From Hysterangium stoloniferum (lineage: Eukaryota; Basidiomycota; Agaricomycetes; Hysterangiales; Hysterangiaceae): DNA of 64,000 nucleotides. The translations under genes were made by a program, and so were the position numbers. The stretch spans positions 744,001 to 808,000 of the forward strand of contig WHVD01000001.1 in NCBI GenBank assembly GCA_015178975.1, read 5' to 3'. The notes below the pieces were generated by a model. The model was not told the origin of the DNA, did no database searches, and saw only the letters and a program-made list of their open reading frames with translations. Shown here piece by piece: positions 35,302 to 45,714 of the stretch. Numbering within the stretch: position 1 is the stretch's first letter; every line of letters begins with the position of its first letter.

Positions 35302-37302
35302 TCACAAATTATTGAAGGTGGATGCAAGTTTACCATGGATGTTAATGTATCTGGATGCTCTGGGCCCAAGCAGTTGCTTGCACACCTCCAGGACTTGTAC
35401 TTCCAGCTTCTGAGCTTCAGTATACTTTCCCAGATTCTTCATGGTGGATGCCAAGTTTGCCATAGATGCTAATGTAGATGGATGCCCTGGGCCAAGCAGT
35501 TGCTTATGTGCCTCCAGGACCTGCACTTCCAGCTCCTGAGCTTCAGCACACATTCCCAGAGTTTTCAAGGTGGATGCCAACTTTCCCATGGATGTTAATG
35601 TATCTGGATGATCTGGGCCAAACAGCTGCTTGTATGCATCCAGGACCTGAACTTCCAGCTCCTGAGCTTCAGTATACTTTCCCAGATTCTTTAAGGTGGA
35701 TGCCAAGTTTCTCATGGATATTAATGTAGATGGATGGTCTGGGCCAACCAGTTGCTTGTGTGCCTCCAGGACCTGCACTTCCAGCTCTTGAGCTTCAGTA
35801 TATTTTCCCAGATCTGACAAGGTATATGCCAAATTTCCCATGGATGTTAATGTAGATGGATGCTCTGGGCCAAGCAGTTGCTTGCGTGCCTCCAGGACCT
35901 GCACTTCCAGCTCTTGAGCTTCAGTATACTTTCCCAGATCTGACAAGGTATATGCCAAATTTCCCATGGATGTTAATGTATCTGGATGTTCTGGGCCAAG
36001 CAGTTGCTTGCGTGCTTCCAGGACCTGCACTTCCAGTTCCTGAGCTTCAGTATACTCTCTCAGATTCTTCAAGGTGGATGCCAAGTTTGCCATACATGTT
36101 AATGTAGATGGATGGTCTGGGCCAAGCAGTGTCTTGCATGCCTCCAGGACCTGAACTTCCAGCTCCTGAGCTTCAGTATACTTTCCCAAATCTGACAAGG
36201 TGCATGCCAATTTTCCCATGGATGTTAATGTAGATGGATGCTTTTGGCCAAGCAGTTGCCTGTGTGCCTCCAGGACCTGCACTTCCAGCTCCTGAGCTTC
36301 AGTATACTTTCCCAGATTCTTCAAGGTGGATGCCAAGTTTCTCATGGATGTTAATGTAGATGGATGGTTTGGGCCAAGCAGTTGCTTGTATGCCTCCAGG
36401 ACCTGCACTTCCAGCTCTTGAGCTTCAGTATATTTTCCCATATCTGACAAGGTATATGCCAAATTTCCCATGGATGTTAATGTAGATGGATGCTCTGGAC
36501 CAAGCAGTTGCTTGCGTGCCTCCAGGACCTGCACTTCCAGCTCCTGAGCTTCAGTATACCTTCCCAGATCTGACAAGGTATATGCCAAATTTCCCATGGA
36601 TGTTAATGTATCTGGATGTTCTGGGCCAAGCAGTTGCTTGCGTGCTTCCAGGACCTGCACTTCCAGCTCCTGAGCTTCAGTATACTTTCTCAGATTCTTC
36701 AAGGTGGATGCCAAGTTTGCCATACATGTTAATGTAGATGGATGGTCTGGACCAAGCAGTGTCTTACATGCCTCCAGGACCTGCACTTCCAGCTCCTGAG
36801 CTTCAGTATACTTTCCCAAATCTGACAAGGTGCATGCCAATTTTCCCATGGATGTTAATGTAGATGGATGCTTTGGGCCAAGCAGTTGCCTGTGTGCCTC
36901 CAGGACCTGCACTTCCAGCTCCTGAGCTTCAGTATACTTTCCCAGATTCTTCAAGGTAGATGCCAAGTTTCTCATGGATGTTAATGTAGATGGATGGTTT
37001 GGGCCAAGCAGTTGCTTGTATGCCTCCAGGACCTGCACTTCCAGCTCTTGAGCTTCAGTATATTTTCCCAGATCTGACAATGTATATGCCAAATTTCCCA
37101 TGGATGTTAATGTAGATGGATGCTCTGGGCCAAGCAGTTGCTGGTGTGCCTCCAGGACCTGCACTTCCAGCTCCTGAGCTTCAGTATACTTTCCCAGGTT
37201 CTTCAAGGAGGATGCCAAGTTTCCCATAGATCTTAATGTATCTGGATGCTCTAGGCCAAGCAGTTGCTTGTGTGTCTCCAAGACCTGCACTTCCAGCTCC
37301 TG
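35302..37302 (-). repeat. TPR array, 16 units of 126 bp
   Basis: Sixteen units of 42 residues with the pattern QELEVQVLEA..QLLGP.HP then TLTSMGNLA.TL.NLGKYTEA. Units 3-7 (36421-37050) and 8-12 (35791-36420) are nearly identical as five-unit blocks, differing by about five residues over 210. The final unit is out of frame across its middle and then ends. Confidence 0.9.
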
Positions 37303-40025
37303 AGCTTTGCCATATTTTCCCTGCCTTTTCCATATATATGCCAACTTCAATATCATAGCCCTCGAATGATAATGCTCTGATCCTAAGATCAATTTTCTGA
37401 GGTCCAATACCTGTTGACAAAATCTGCTAGCATGGTTCCAGTATCCATTTTTAACAAACTCTTCTATCTGAGCACTGTGCTCATCATCACAGTAGGATAA
37501 TCCAAAATCTGCATTATACTGATAATATGTTATCATATGGGGTAATATCATTCTATGAAAGTGATAGGAATGCTCCACCAAATCTTCATTCCCATTGATT
37601 GAGTTTACAATTAAAGCTCGTGCTGCAGCCAGATATATGACCTGTTTCTCCATAACTACTTTGTCTCTCACCCATATTTGCACTATAGGATGAATGGTCC
37701 ATGATAATCCAGTGATTGATGGAACTTTTGATATCAGTGAATAATCACAAAGCAGTTGCATTATTGTTCTGAACTTTGTGTGGATCCATTGATTATGCTC
37801 ATCACATTTAAGAAACTGGGATGGAAGATCAAGCCATGTAGTTCTCAACTGGGAATCTTTGATATACCATTCTGGTGCCTCTGCAGCCTTCTTGAATATT
37901 ATTTCCATAATATTTTGGTGATGAAAGAATCCAAGCATTTTTAGAAGAAATAATGCATCCTTAGCAATATCTCCCTGAGGATTTTTCTTCTCTATCAACT
38001 CATATGAAATGTTTAGTGTGTCATAAATTGTTTGGTTATACAATGAGGCCCCTTTATATAAGGGATGATTTCCACAGAGAAGTATCTCATGGTTCTCAAG
38101 ATATCTTGATGTATACTCCTCCACTGTACACAATCCCATATATATAGCTGCACCAGCAATATCCAATGCCAAAGGCAGGAGGCCAAGTGTTTCTGCAATC
38201 ATTTGCAGTGGGCCATCCTTTAACAACTCAGTTTTACTCTCCCTCATTGAGGATTTCATAAGCAGTGAAAGTGCATCTTCTTTAGACATTACCTCAAGAT
38301 TGAGGGTGTTGCTCACAGACTGCTGCAGATCAGAATTTCTACTTGTGATCAACACATCCAATGAATGTGCTAGAGGGATGTATTTTGAAACCAGAGTGGT
38401 CATGCCATCAGCATTATCAAAAATAAGCAAGCACTTTCTTTCCAGTCCAGCAAGCCATCCTGTAATGTATTTACCTGATTCTTCAATCTCCAGAGACTTC
38501 ATTACAGGATCAAGTTTAGAGATTTCAGCAAAACTTGTCTCAAGGGTTTCTGCAGTTGTAGCATCAAGCCATAATATCCTCCAGTAGCTAGGTGACAAAT
38601 CAGTATAGTTAGAACTGCAGTATGTTTAGAGTAATAATGAAATAACCTACAGCTTAAGATCTGCACACTCCTCAGCAAACTTTAAGGAAATTTGGGTCTT
38701 TCCAATACCACCCATGCCATACAACAGCAAATGTTTTCGGCAAAGTGTAATATTCTCATTTACAAAGAATGTTCTTAACTTCTCCAGGTAAATATCTTGA
38801 CCAGTGAACCTTGGGCTGGATAAGAGCTTGGGTCTATAAGATGGACCCTTATTCAAAATATCTGATGCTCCACATGAGAATATAGACCTTTACAAGCAGC
38901 AAATATACTATACCGTCAGACTGGGTAACATCTTTTCCACATACCGGCTCCAGTGTAGGAAGATCACTCTTTATACCTTGCAACAGTGAGACCACTACAA
39001 TGAAATCATCATCTTTAGCTGAGCAATATTTTGTCATATCCGTGTGATTCTTGTTCAGTCCAATAGGTTCAGCATTTCGTGCACCTGGAACAATGGCAGA
39101 GGACCTTGGCACAATCTGACTCCATATGAGTTAGTAACAATCAGGTAGCGCAGTTTAAAGCACTTACAAAGCCAGATGTGCCGTCATCTAGAACAGTTTG
39201 ATAGATCTCATAAAGAAACTTTGTATTGAAACAAGCACTGATCCCATTGTAAAGAGCTAACTGTATCTCCAACATCTCTGAATTGATTGCCAAGTTTCGT
39301 AACAGTGTATGACTAGTATTCTCATCAACTGGCAGACGGACAAGCAGCATTTGGGACGCAGAGAGTGCAAGAGCTGCCCCTTGGTGCGGAGTCCCAAAGA
39401 ACAGTATCCCAATTGTCGACAGCATTATTCGCTTGTGATGAGGGAGGTGGGATTCGTTGCATTGATTGGCATGAATCAAAGCCTACACGCACACACCCCA
39501 GTTTGATATTAGAATATCGAAGGGCTTCGCAATTAGATACCTACAAATTTAAGAATAATGCCACCTAAGCTGTGGGCGATGAAAATGATGGGACGTGTCT
39601 AGCAACAATTCAGTAAGCATTCCCCATAAATAAAAGAAACTCACGGCAGTAGTTGTGCTTTCCCTAAGCAAAGCGAGCCGCGAAATAAAATTTTCTCCGT
39701 GACCATACAATGTCTCGTCTATTTTGTACGATTGACTACCAGTGGATGCGTCATAACCGTATGTAACAATTCTGACGTTAGGCAATTGCTGCGGCAATAG
39801 GTCTTTAAGCCAGAGTATTCCGTTCTCGGCTGTCCAGGAGCCTTCGCGGTGACCATCGAGGCCATGGATGGCGACAATGCTGTTAGAATTGTCATTAGCG
39901 GAGAAGTACCGGCAAATTGTCAACATGACACACTCGATAGTCGGGGCGATGCCCTCAACGAGCACTTTAATGCCCAGTCCAGAATCCGCAGGATTACGAG
40001 TATGGTTCAAAATTTCTGGTTCCAT
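35302..40025 (-). CDS. NLR-like STAND protein: alpha/beta hydrolase, NB-ARC, TPR array
   Basis: The N-terminal exons (40025 to about 39141) encode a lipase-like alpha/beta hydrolase: IVAIHGLDGHREGSWTAENG, a nucleophile motif IIFIAHSLGGIILK read across a splice, and ILFFGTPHQGAA. An NB-ARC domain follows: P-loop LLLYGMGGIGKTQISL (exon 38647-38870), then on the large exon from about 38580 a Walker B CLLIFDNAD, LDVLITSRNSD, GLLPLALDIAGA and the MHD-like SWTIHPIVQIW. The C-terminal half is a tetratricopeptide array. Such proteins are fungal counterparts of NLR immune and self/non-self receptors: ligand sensing by the repeats, nucleotide-driven oligomerisation, and an N-terminal effector. At least six introns of about 50-65 nt are present; the intron inside the first exon is in frame and easily missed. 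The last repeat is frame-shifted and truncated. The gene is embedded among transposons. Confidence 0.85.
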
Positions 40026-42661
40026 CTAAAACTGAAGAGTTCAAAGATAGTACTTCCTTTGTATGAAACAAGATGCAGCTACCTAAATTTCAAGTTCTTT
40101 CTTCCAAATAACTTCAAGGATGCAATGGTTGGTTGCAAGATAACACGTCGTACCTGTAACACTGTCACGTCCGCACAGCTCTGCATCTCCGTCGTGTCCA
40201 TGAATAGCGTACTGATTGACGAGGTACTGATATGTTTACACTAACATGTGTGTCACATTGGATCTTCCTTCACATCGTAGCACAGCGAAGATACCGGTAG
40301 GTTTTGTTGCTACACGACAGGAAGTCTTGCGAAGGAGCATTCTGAGCTAGGGGTGTCGATCGTCTGATTTATTCTTTTGCTGTTCACTCATCTGTATTTC
40401 TCACATAATTTCAAATTTATTATTTTCTTGTCTATAGAAATCGCTTATCGTATGTGATTTCTCTCCTTGACTATATACCCCTCAGGCATCAACTTGAGGG
40501 TTAGCACAGTTTGGAGACTTTGATGGCAGCTATCCGTTCTTCATTAAACATGTTACCCATCATGCACTTGTACCATATTTGCCCATTTGTCGTTTCAAGT
40601 TCTCTGCTTCTGGATCGTCTGGGCGGTCTCCTCTTCACCCCATTATCCTTCAACCAACACCGTAGAATACGCACCATTATATCTCGTCGTTGGGTTGCAG
40701 TGACCTCGCATATAGCCCCATCGTTGCTTATCCGTCTCCGCTGCGCTTTCCTGTCCAACATCTTTCACGTCGGTCAGTTTCGTACACGCCGTGTTTCCCG
40801 CACAATAGCATCGCCCTCCCAGGCCGTAGACCCTCCCTTACGAAGACAATGTATGCTCGATTTTATACTTCCCTCTCAGCCAACCCTTTATTGTGCCGGC
40901 CGGTACTCAGTTTCCCAGTAGCACGATCCCTCGATCCGGAGACGATACATGTATCAGATTGTAGTCATTGCAATGAGATCGTCAGATGAAACCATGCGAG
41001 AACATTCGGTGAGTATACAGCCTATCCGAGCCATTGAATAGACAACGATACTTACGTGCGTTTGCATGAACTATACGCTAGAGGTTCGGTGGATTATAAA
41101 CTCTAATACAATGGCAAACTCGTCCTCGACTTCTCGTGCACCTAACTCGTCACATAACACTTTGTGCCAAACACCACGACACGCTTGCCCGCGAATGATG
41201 TCTCGGATGTCTCGAGACATCAAAGGCCAATGTTGTCTTTCTGAGGATATGGCTGAACCCAATATACACGAGATCCCTATTTACTAGTCGGTATAAAAGC
41301 TTACTATAGATCTAGGGAGTCCACATAATGGGTGTAAATATTCCCAAATCCCTGATGAAGGCCGACAATGCCATGTAGATGCGTGTTGGAATGCGTGTAT
41401 CCCTTTAACTTAGGTTCGGCCGTCGCAGCTACAGCTTGACATAGCGAAGAGTTTTGCGTGATGGGGGTGACTGCGACAAAGGATCTGAGGTTACAGATTT
41501 AATGCACACCCGTCCACAGGTCTTGACCTATCTGGAGAATGAACAGTGCCTTTGTGTACATCTCCGACTGACGACAAGGTTACAAGACCCTGTTATCTGG
41601 CAAAATAATCTCTTTCAGGTCATTAGAGAGTATTCGCAACTAATGTATATTAACATTTTTTGATCTGATATTATGTTGGATAATATTGATGCTTGTGGTA
41701 CCTAATATTGAACAATGTATTGTGTTGGTGTCCTGTGCAATACCCATGCATGTCTCATTCCCAATCAAACATTCATTGTTATGGTTGCATGCCACCAACT
41801 GTTGATGCATATCTTCATGATTAATTCTGTTGTCTTGTATTCCTCACAATAAAACATGTATTCTTGTTTGTTTTTTGTGTGTAAGTGACAAAAGAATATT
41901 GAGAGAGTGTAACTACAATAAAATAGCAAGAAAATGGAGAAAAACAAAGATCATGATGACAGCCTCAAAAAGGTGTATGCTAGCATAGAAAACAAAGGGG
42001 ACAGGTTGAACTCAGTGAGGACCACTGAGACATGAGGTGATGGCATCTGTTAGGTAGAGAGCAAGCAAGGTGTGGTTTGGACTCAGCTGTCACACTTTAG
42101 GTCACATTGAGATAATATTTTGATTGATGATAAATAATATGTGGAGTTGATGTCCAGATCATTCCAGAGCTAATAATTATTAGTTGCAAATACTCTCTCT
42201 TTTTTCCAAATGCAAAGCTTGAAGAGAAAATATAAACATTTGAGGGAACTATGAAAAGAATGAAGCCTTCAACATTGACAATTTTGTGGAAGAGAGGTAT
42301 GCATTCCATTATTTGCCACTACTAATACGTTTTGGACCAATATGAAGCCATCAATACAAAACAGTCCTGCTTTGAGTCCTTGTGAATTATTCCATTTCCA
42401 ATGCAAGCCTTACCACCAACCAATCAAACAACCCAATTCTTACTAGAATGCACTCAACTCCATAGCACCCCACAATATTGCAGGAACATCTGCATTGCCC
42501 ATCTTTCATGTTGGATATATTAGATATGTTGGACATAGTTGGTTACAGTCTAAACTCAGCTTTAGAGCAGTGCAGATGTGTGACCATCTTTCACAGTTTC
42601 TGAGTATATGGAATGTTAACTATTACATATATAGGGTTGACTTCACTACTGAGTACCTAAA
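40026..42661. other. Region without a supported gene
   Basis: Bases 41265-41370 are the reverse-complement copy of the dispersed repeat at about 17371-17490. Open frames (for example 40511-40921 and 41066-41287) show no known domain and no conserved partner. From 41700 rightward the sequence becomes strongly AT-rich. Confidence 0.4.
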
Positions 42662-42725
42662 GGATCGGTAGCTCAGTAGTAGGGCATCCAGTCTAGATTA
42701 CAGATGGTCCCAGGTTTGATTTTTG
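42662..42725 (+). repeat. tRNA-like SINE head
   Basis: GGTAGCTCAGTAGTAGG matches a pol III A box in its D-loop context, and CCCAGGTTTGATTTTTGG matches a decayed B box about 40 bp further on. The anticodon and acceptor stems do not fold cleanly, so this is not a functional tRNA gene but fits the head of a tRNA-derived SINE. The tail and 3' boundary could not be set. Confidence 0.5.
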
Positions 42726-43079
42726 GCCAGTCCAACATTGTCCAATAGAATAGGGTGTAGTGATGGTATCACTTGTGTCTCATGTCTCAGAATTTCCACA
42801 TCTTTCTCCCTTCCTTTTATACAGATGAAAACTCTGACCCAGATGTCATTATACTATTTCTCACATGTACAAAATCTCTCACACTTTGTTATAATGCCAT
42901 CAGCTATTTTTTATGTATAATCACTGAAGGTCAGCCTCAAGTGGGTCTGATTTTGCAATGATAATTATCTCTTCATTATCAGGGCTCAAATTCAGACATT
43001 TCTTAAAGAGATATAAGGATGCAATCTCTTGGAGTGAGCAAAAATCCCTGTAATTTACATTCAGTATCCAGAAAATTCT

Positions 43080-43612
43080 TCCTCTGATACCTGCATAAAT
43101 TTGGATTATGTACATAGGAGGATGGTCACACTTTATTGAATATACAAAATTTTACTGAATAATCCTCATATTTTTTTTTTGACAACTTATTCTATGAGTT
43201 TATATTTAATTACCTGAAATTTTAAAATATGCATGCCCTTTTAAAATATGCACAAATGACATAGTTACACAAAATTATTTGGGCTAAACAAGATTATTTG
43301 GATTAACAAAGATTATTTGGGTTAACCTAGATTATTTGGGTTATGACTTAATCTTTGGGTTATGATGTATTCTCTTGTATACAAGCAAACTTTCAAATAT
43401 ATTTCATATAATTTAAATTTAGTTGGTTTAGAGAGTTAACCAGAACTATCTGGGGTACCAATCCCCATTGTGCAATTTATTCCAAAAGAATAATCTACAG
43501 ACAATTGTTTGACTAAATTTTGTCAGATATAGGATAAATATTAATATTTTTGCATTCTTCAGAGTGATACCTAATCAACTGAATTTGATTAAATATTAAT
43601 TTTACAACAAAC
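43080..43612. repeat. Right arm of the long inverted repeat
   Basis: This is the reverse-complement partner of 34598-35140, with the same order of blocks. The inner part carries three near-copies of ATTATTTGGGTTAAC. The region between the arms holds the NLR-like gene. Confidence 0.75.
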
Positions 43613-43829
43613 AATATAAATATATATACTTTAGTGGATAAATAATTTTTAAAGTTTTGGGTTATCCTCCATACAGTGGGTCAAAAAAATGCCCCAATGT
43701 TTGTGAATTTTAGAAAGATTGATATTATGTGAAGGAATGACATCAGAAGAAATTCTGAAGAATTCACATAATATACTAGAACATGTTGGCTATCTACCAA
43801 CTTAAGAAATCATGTGATTCCAATCAAAA

Positions 43830-45240
43830 CTCATTGCTCAATAAATAACTTTACAAATCAATGCAGGACAGCTTTTCAATAGCTCAAAGACACTTTCATG
43901 TCAGTTCCCATACTTACACACTGGCAACCAGACCACCTGATAATTGTTGAAACCAATGTATCTGATTATGCACTTGCTGTGATTCTTTCCATTATTACTG
44001 TTAAGATCTAAGTTCCAAGGGAGGCTGAGATGGTGTTTTCAGGGGGCTGAAAGGGCGAATCATACTAGTCAGGAGATCCAACTCTACAAGGCAAAGTGGA
44101 GCTTGGCTTCAATGTATGTATGTATACCCTCATATGAACTGTCAAGGTGCTCTGGTATTTCAAACAGAACAGATAGTATGATGGGGACTAAAGACAACAC
44201 TTAGCTCAATTGACCAGAGAGCTGAAATACTAAGAGTCATGTGGGTAAGAGTCATTGCTTGCCAATGACATCTTTGAGAGTATTAAGAGAAGAGTAAAGG
44301 AGGTTTAAACAAGAGGAGTGTAATCTAAGTCAAAGTGGGGGTAATCTAGGTTGAAGTGGGGTAATCTAGGTTGAGTTTCAAACTAAGGAACTATAGCATA
44401 TGTACATGGTAGGAATTTTATACAAAGGTATAACAGAGGGCTGGAGGTCTGATCAAGGAAGGAGAAGTAGTAATAGGTCAAGGAAAGCATAGAAAGGGGC
44501 AGGGATCAAACTAAAACTAAATGGGATGTAACAAAAAGTATTCTAAAGGGTATGAGGCAGCAAATAGTGTTTACACATAGAACAAGTGAAGGGAGAGCAT
44601 CAGGATGGAGATGGAACAGAATGACTAGAGGGGTACTCTACAGTAAACCAAGTGTCAGGGTGCCAAGGTGGTGGCCCCATAGTCTGGGGCACTGATGTCA
44701 GGGTGCTGGAAGGTTTCCAGGTAGGAACAGGTTGTAGGATCCTGAAAGGGTGAGGATCCTAACAATTACAGCAGATGGAGAAATTCACCCAGTTGCTTTC
44801 CTTTCCAGAACCTTTACCTCTACAGAACTCAATTTATAATGTCCATGATAAAGAACTCCTTGCCATTTTTGAGGCATTCAAGACCTGGCATCATTACCTC
44901 AAAGGTTCAGGAACCCCAATTGATGTCATCACTGACCACAAGAATTTAGAATACTTTGCTACCATGAAGCTTCTTACTTGTCAGTAAGCCCAATGGTCAG
45001 AATACCTCTCCCAATTCAACCTCATGATTGGTTTTCAGCCTCTTGGCAGCAAACCCAATGCTATGACTAGATGATGGGATGTCTACCTTAAAGAAGGGAC
45101 CAATAACTATACAATAGTCAATCCACATAATTTGAAGCCTATCTTCACCTCTGACCAAATCATGGCATCCCTTCACACTACCTACCTAGTACTTTGCAGT
45201 GTGACCATTATGGATGTTACAGCACTTCTGCTTGCAACAG
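43830..45240 (+). mobile_element. Ty3/gypsy pol fragment, plus strand
   Basis: The plus strand encodes the reverse transcriptase/RNase H junction (TNQCRTAFQQLKDTF-like), an RNase H start (SDYALAVILSIIT) and, after an inserted LTR, NVHDKELLAIFEAFKTWHHY and DVITDHKNLEYFATMKLLTC, then eroded text to about 45240. Stops are present. It is homologous to the minus-strand remnant at 32.9-33.6 kb and lies just outside the right inverted-repeat arm, as that one lies outside the left arm. Confidence 0.75.
43999..44764. mobile_element. Solo LTR, 766 bp, inserted in the gypsy fragment
   Basis: It begins TGTTAAGATC and ends GGATCCTAACA, and is flanked by ATTAC at 43994-43998 and 44765-44769. The reading frame of the RNase H domain is continuous across the site if the insert and one ATTAC are disregarded. 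It contains repeated GGGGTAATCTAGGTTGA units near 44336-44376. Confidence 0.85.
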
Positions 45241-45714
45241 CCTCATAAAGCACCTCTGTCTTTTCTGTTTCCTCTCTTCTCTTCTCTTCTCTGCATCTAT
45301 TTTTAAGTGATGCAGAATTTACCCCTAAACTTCCCACCTACTAAATAAAATTACCCAAAAAATGTCAGGTGAAACAGTATGGCATCTAAAAGAGACATCA
45401 CAAGAGATCGAGAGAAACCTGCCTATCAAACGCAACTTCCGTACTATAAGGAGTTGCCAAGTGGAGACCTGACGCCACATGGTGGAGCTAGGCGAATCTG
45501 TAGTATAATTGTCTGATGGGATGAGCGTGCAGTTAACAATAACTCGTGAGTTATCATCGTCGGAGCATACCATAAAGTGCTTCAGCCGGCTCACTCTTTG
45601 AAGTATAAAACAACTGACATAGATGGACAATTCAAGATTATCAAGCCTTTATCAATGATTGTGTCTTTTGTTTACTAGGAAGGTGGATGAAAAACAAGGC
45701 CACGGTCACTTCCA
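45241..45714. other. Intergenic, nothing recognised
   Basis: Sequence between the last transposon fragment and the ALDH stop. A minus-strand frame of about 100 codons (45325-45630) shows no family resemblance. Confidence 0.35.

Noticed and set aside
35478-36737. Three plus-strand open frames of 83 codons with nearly the same translation (35478-35729, 35856-36107, 36486-36737)
   Set aside because: They are antisense shadows of the repeated TPR exon; their similarity only reflects the 126-bp repeat.
40501-40921. Open frames on both strands near 40.5-40.9 kb
   Set aside because: No motif, no paralogue in the window and no clear start context; not enough to call a gene.
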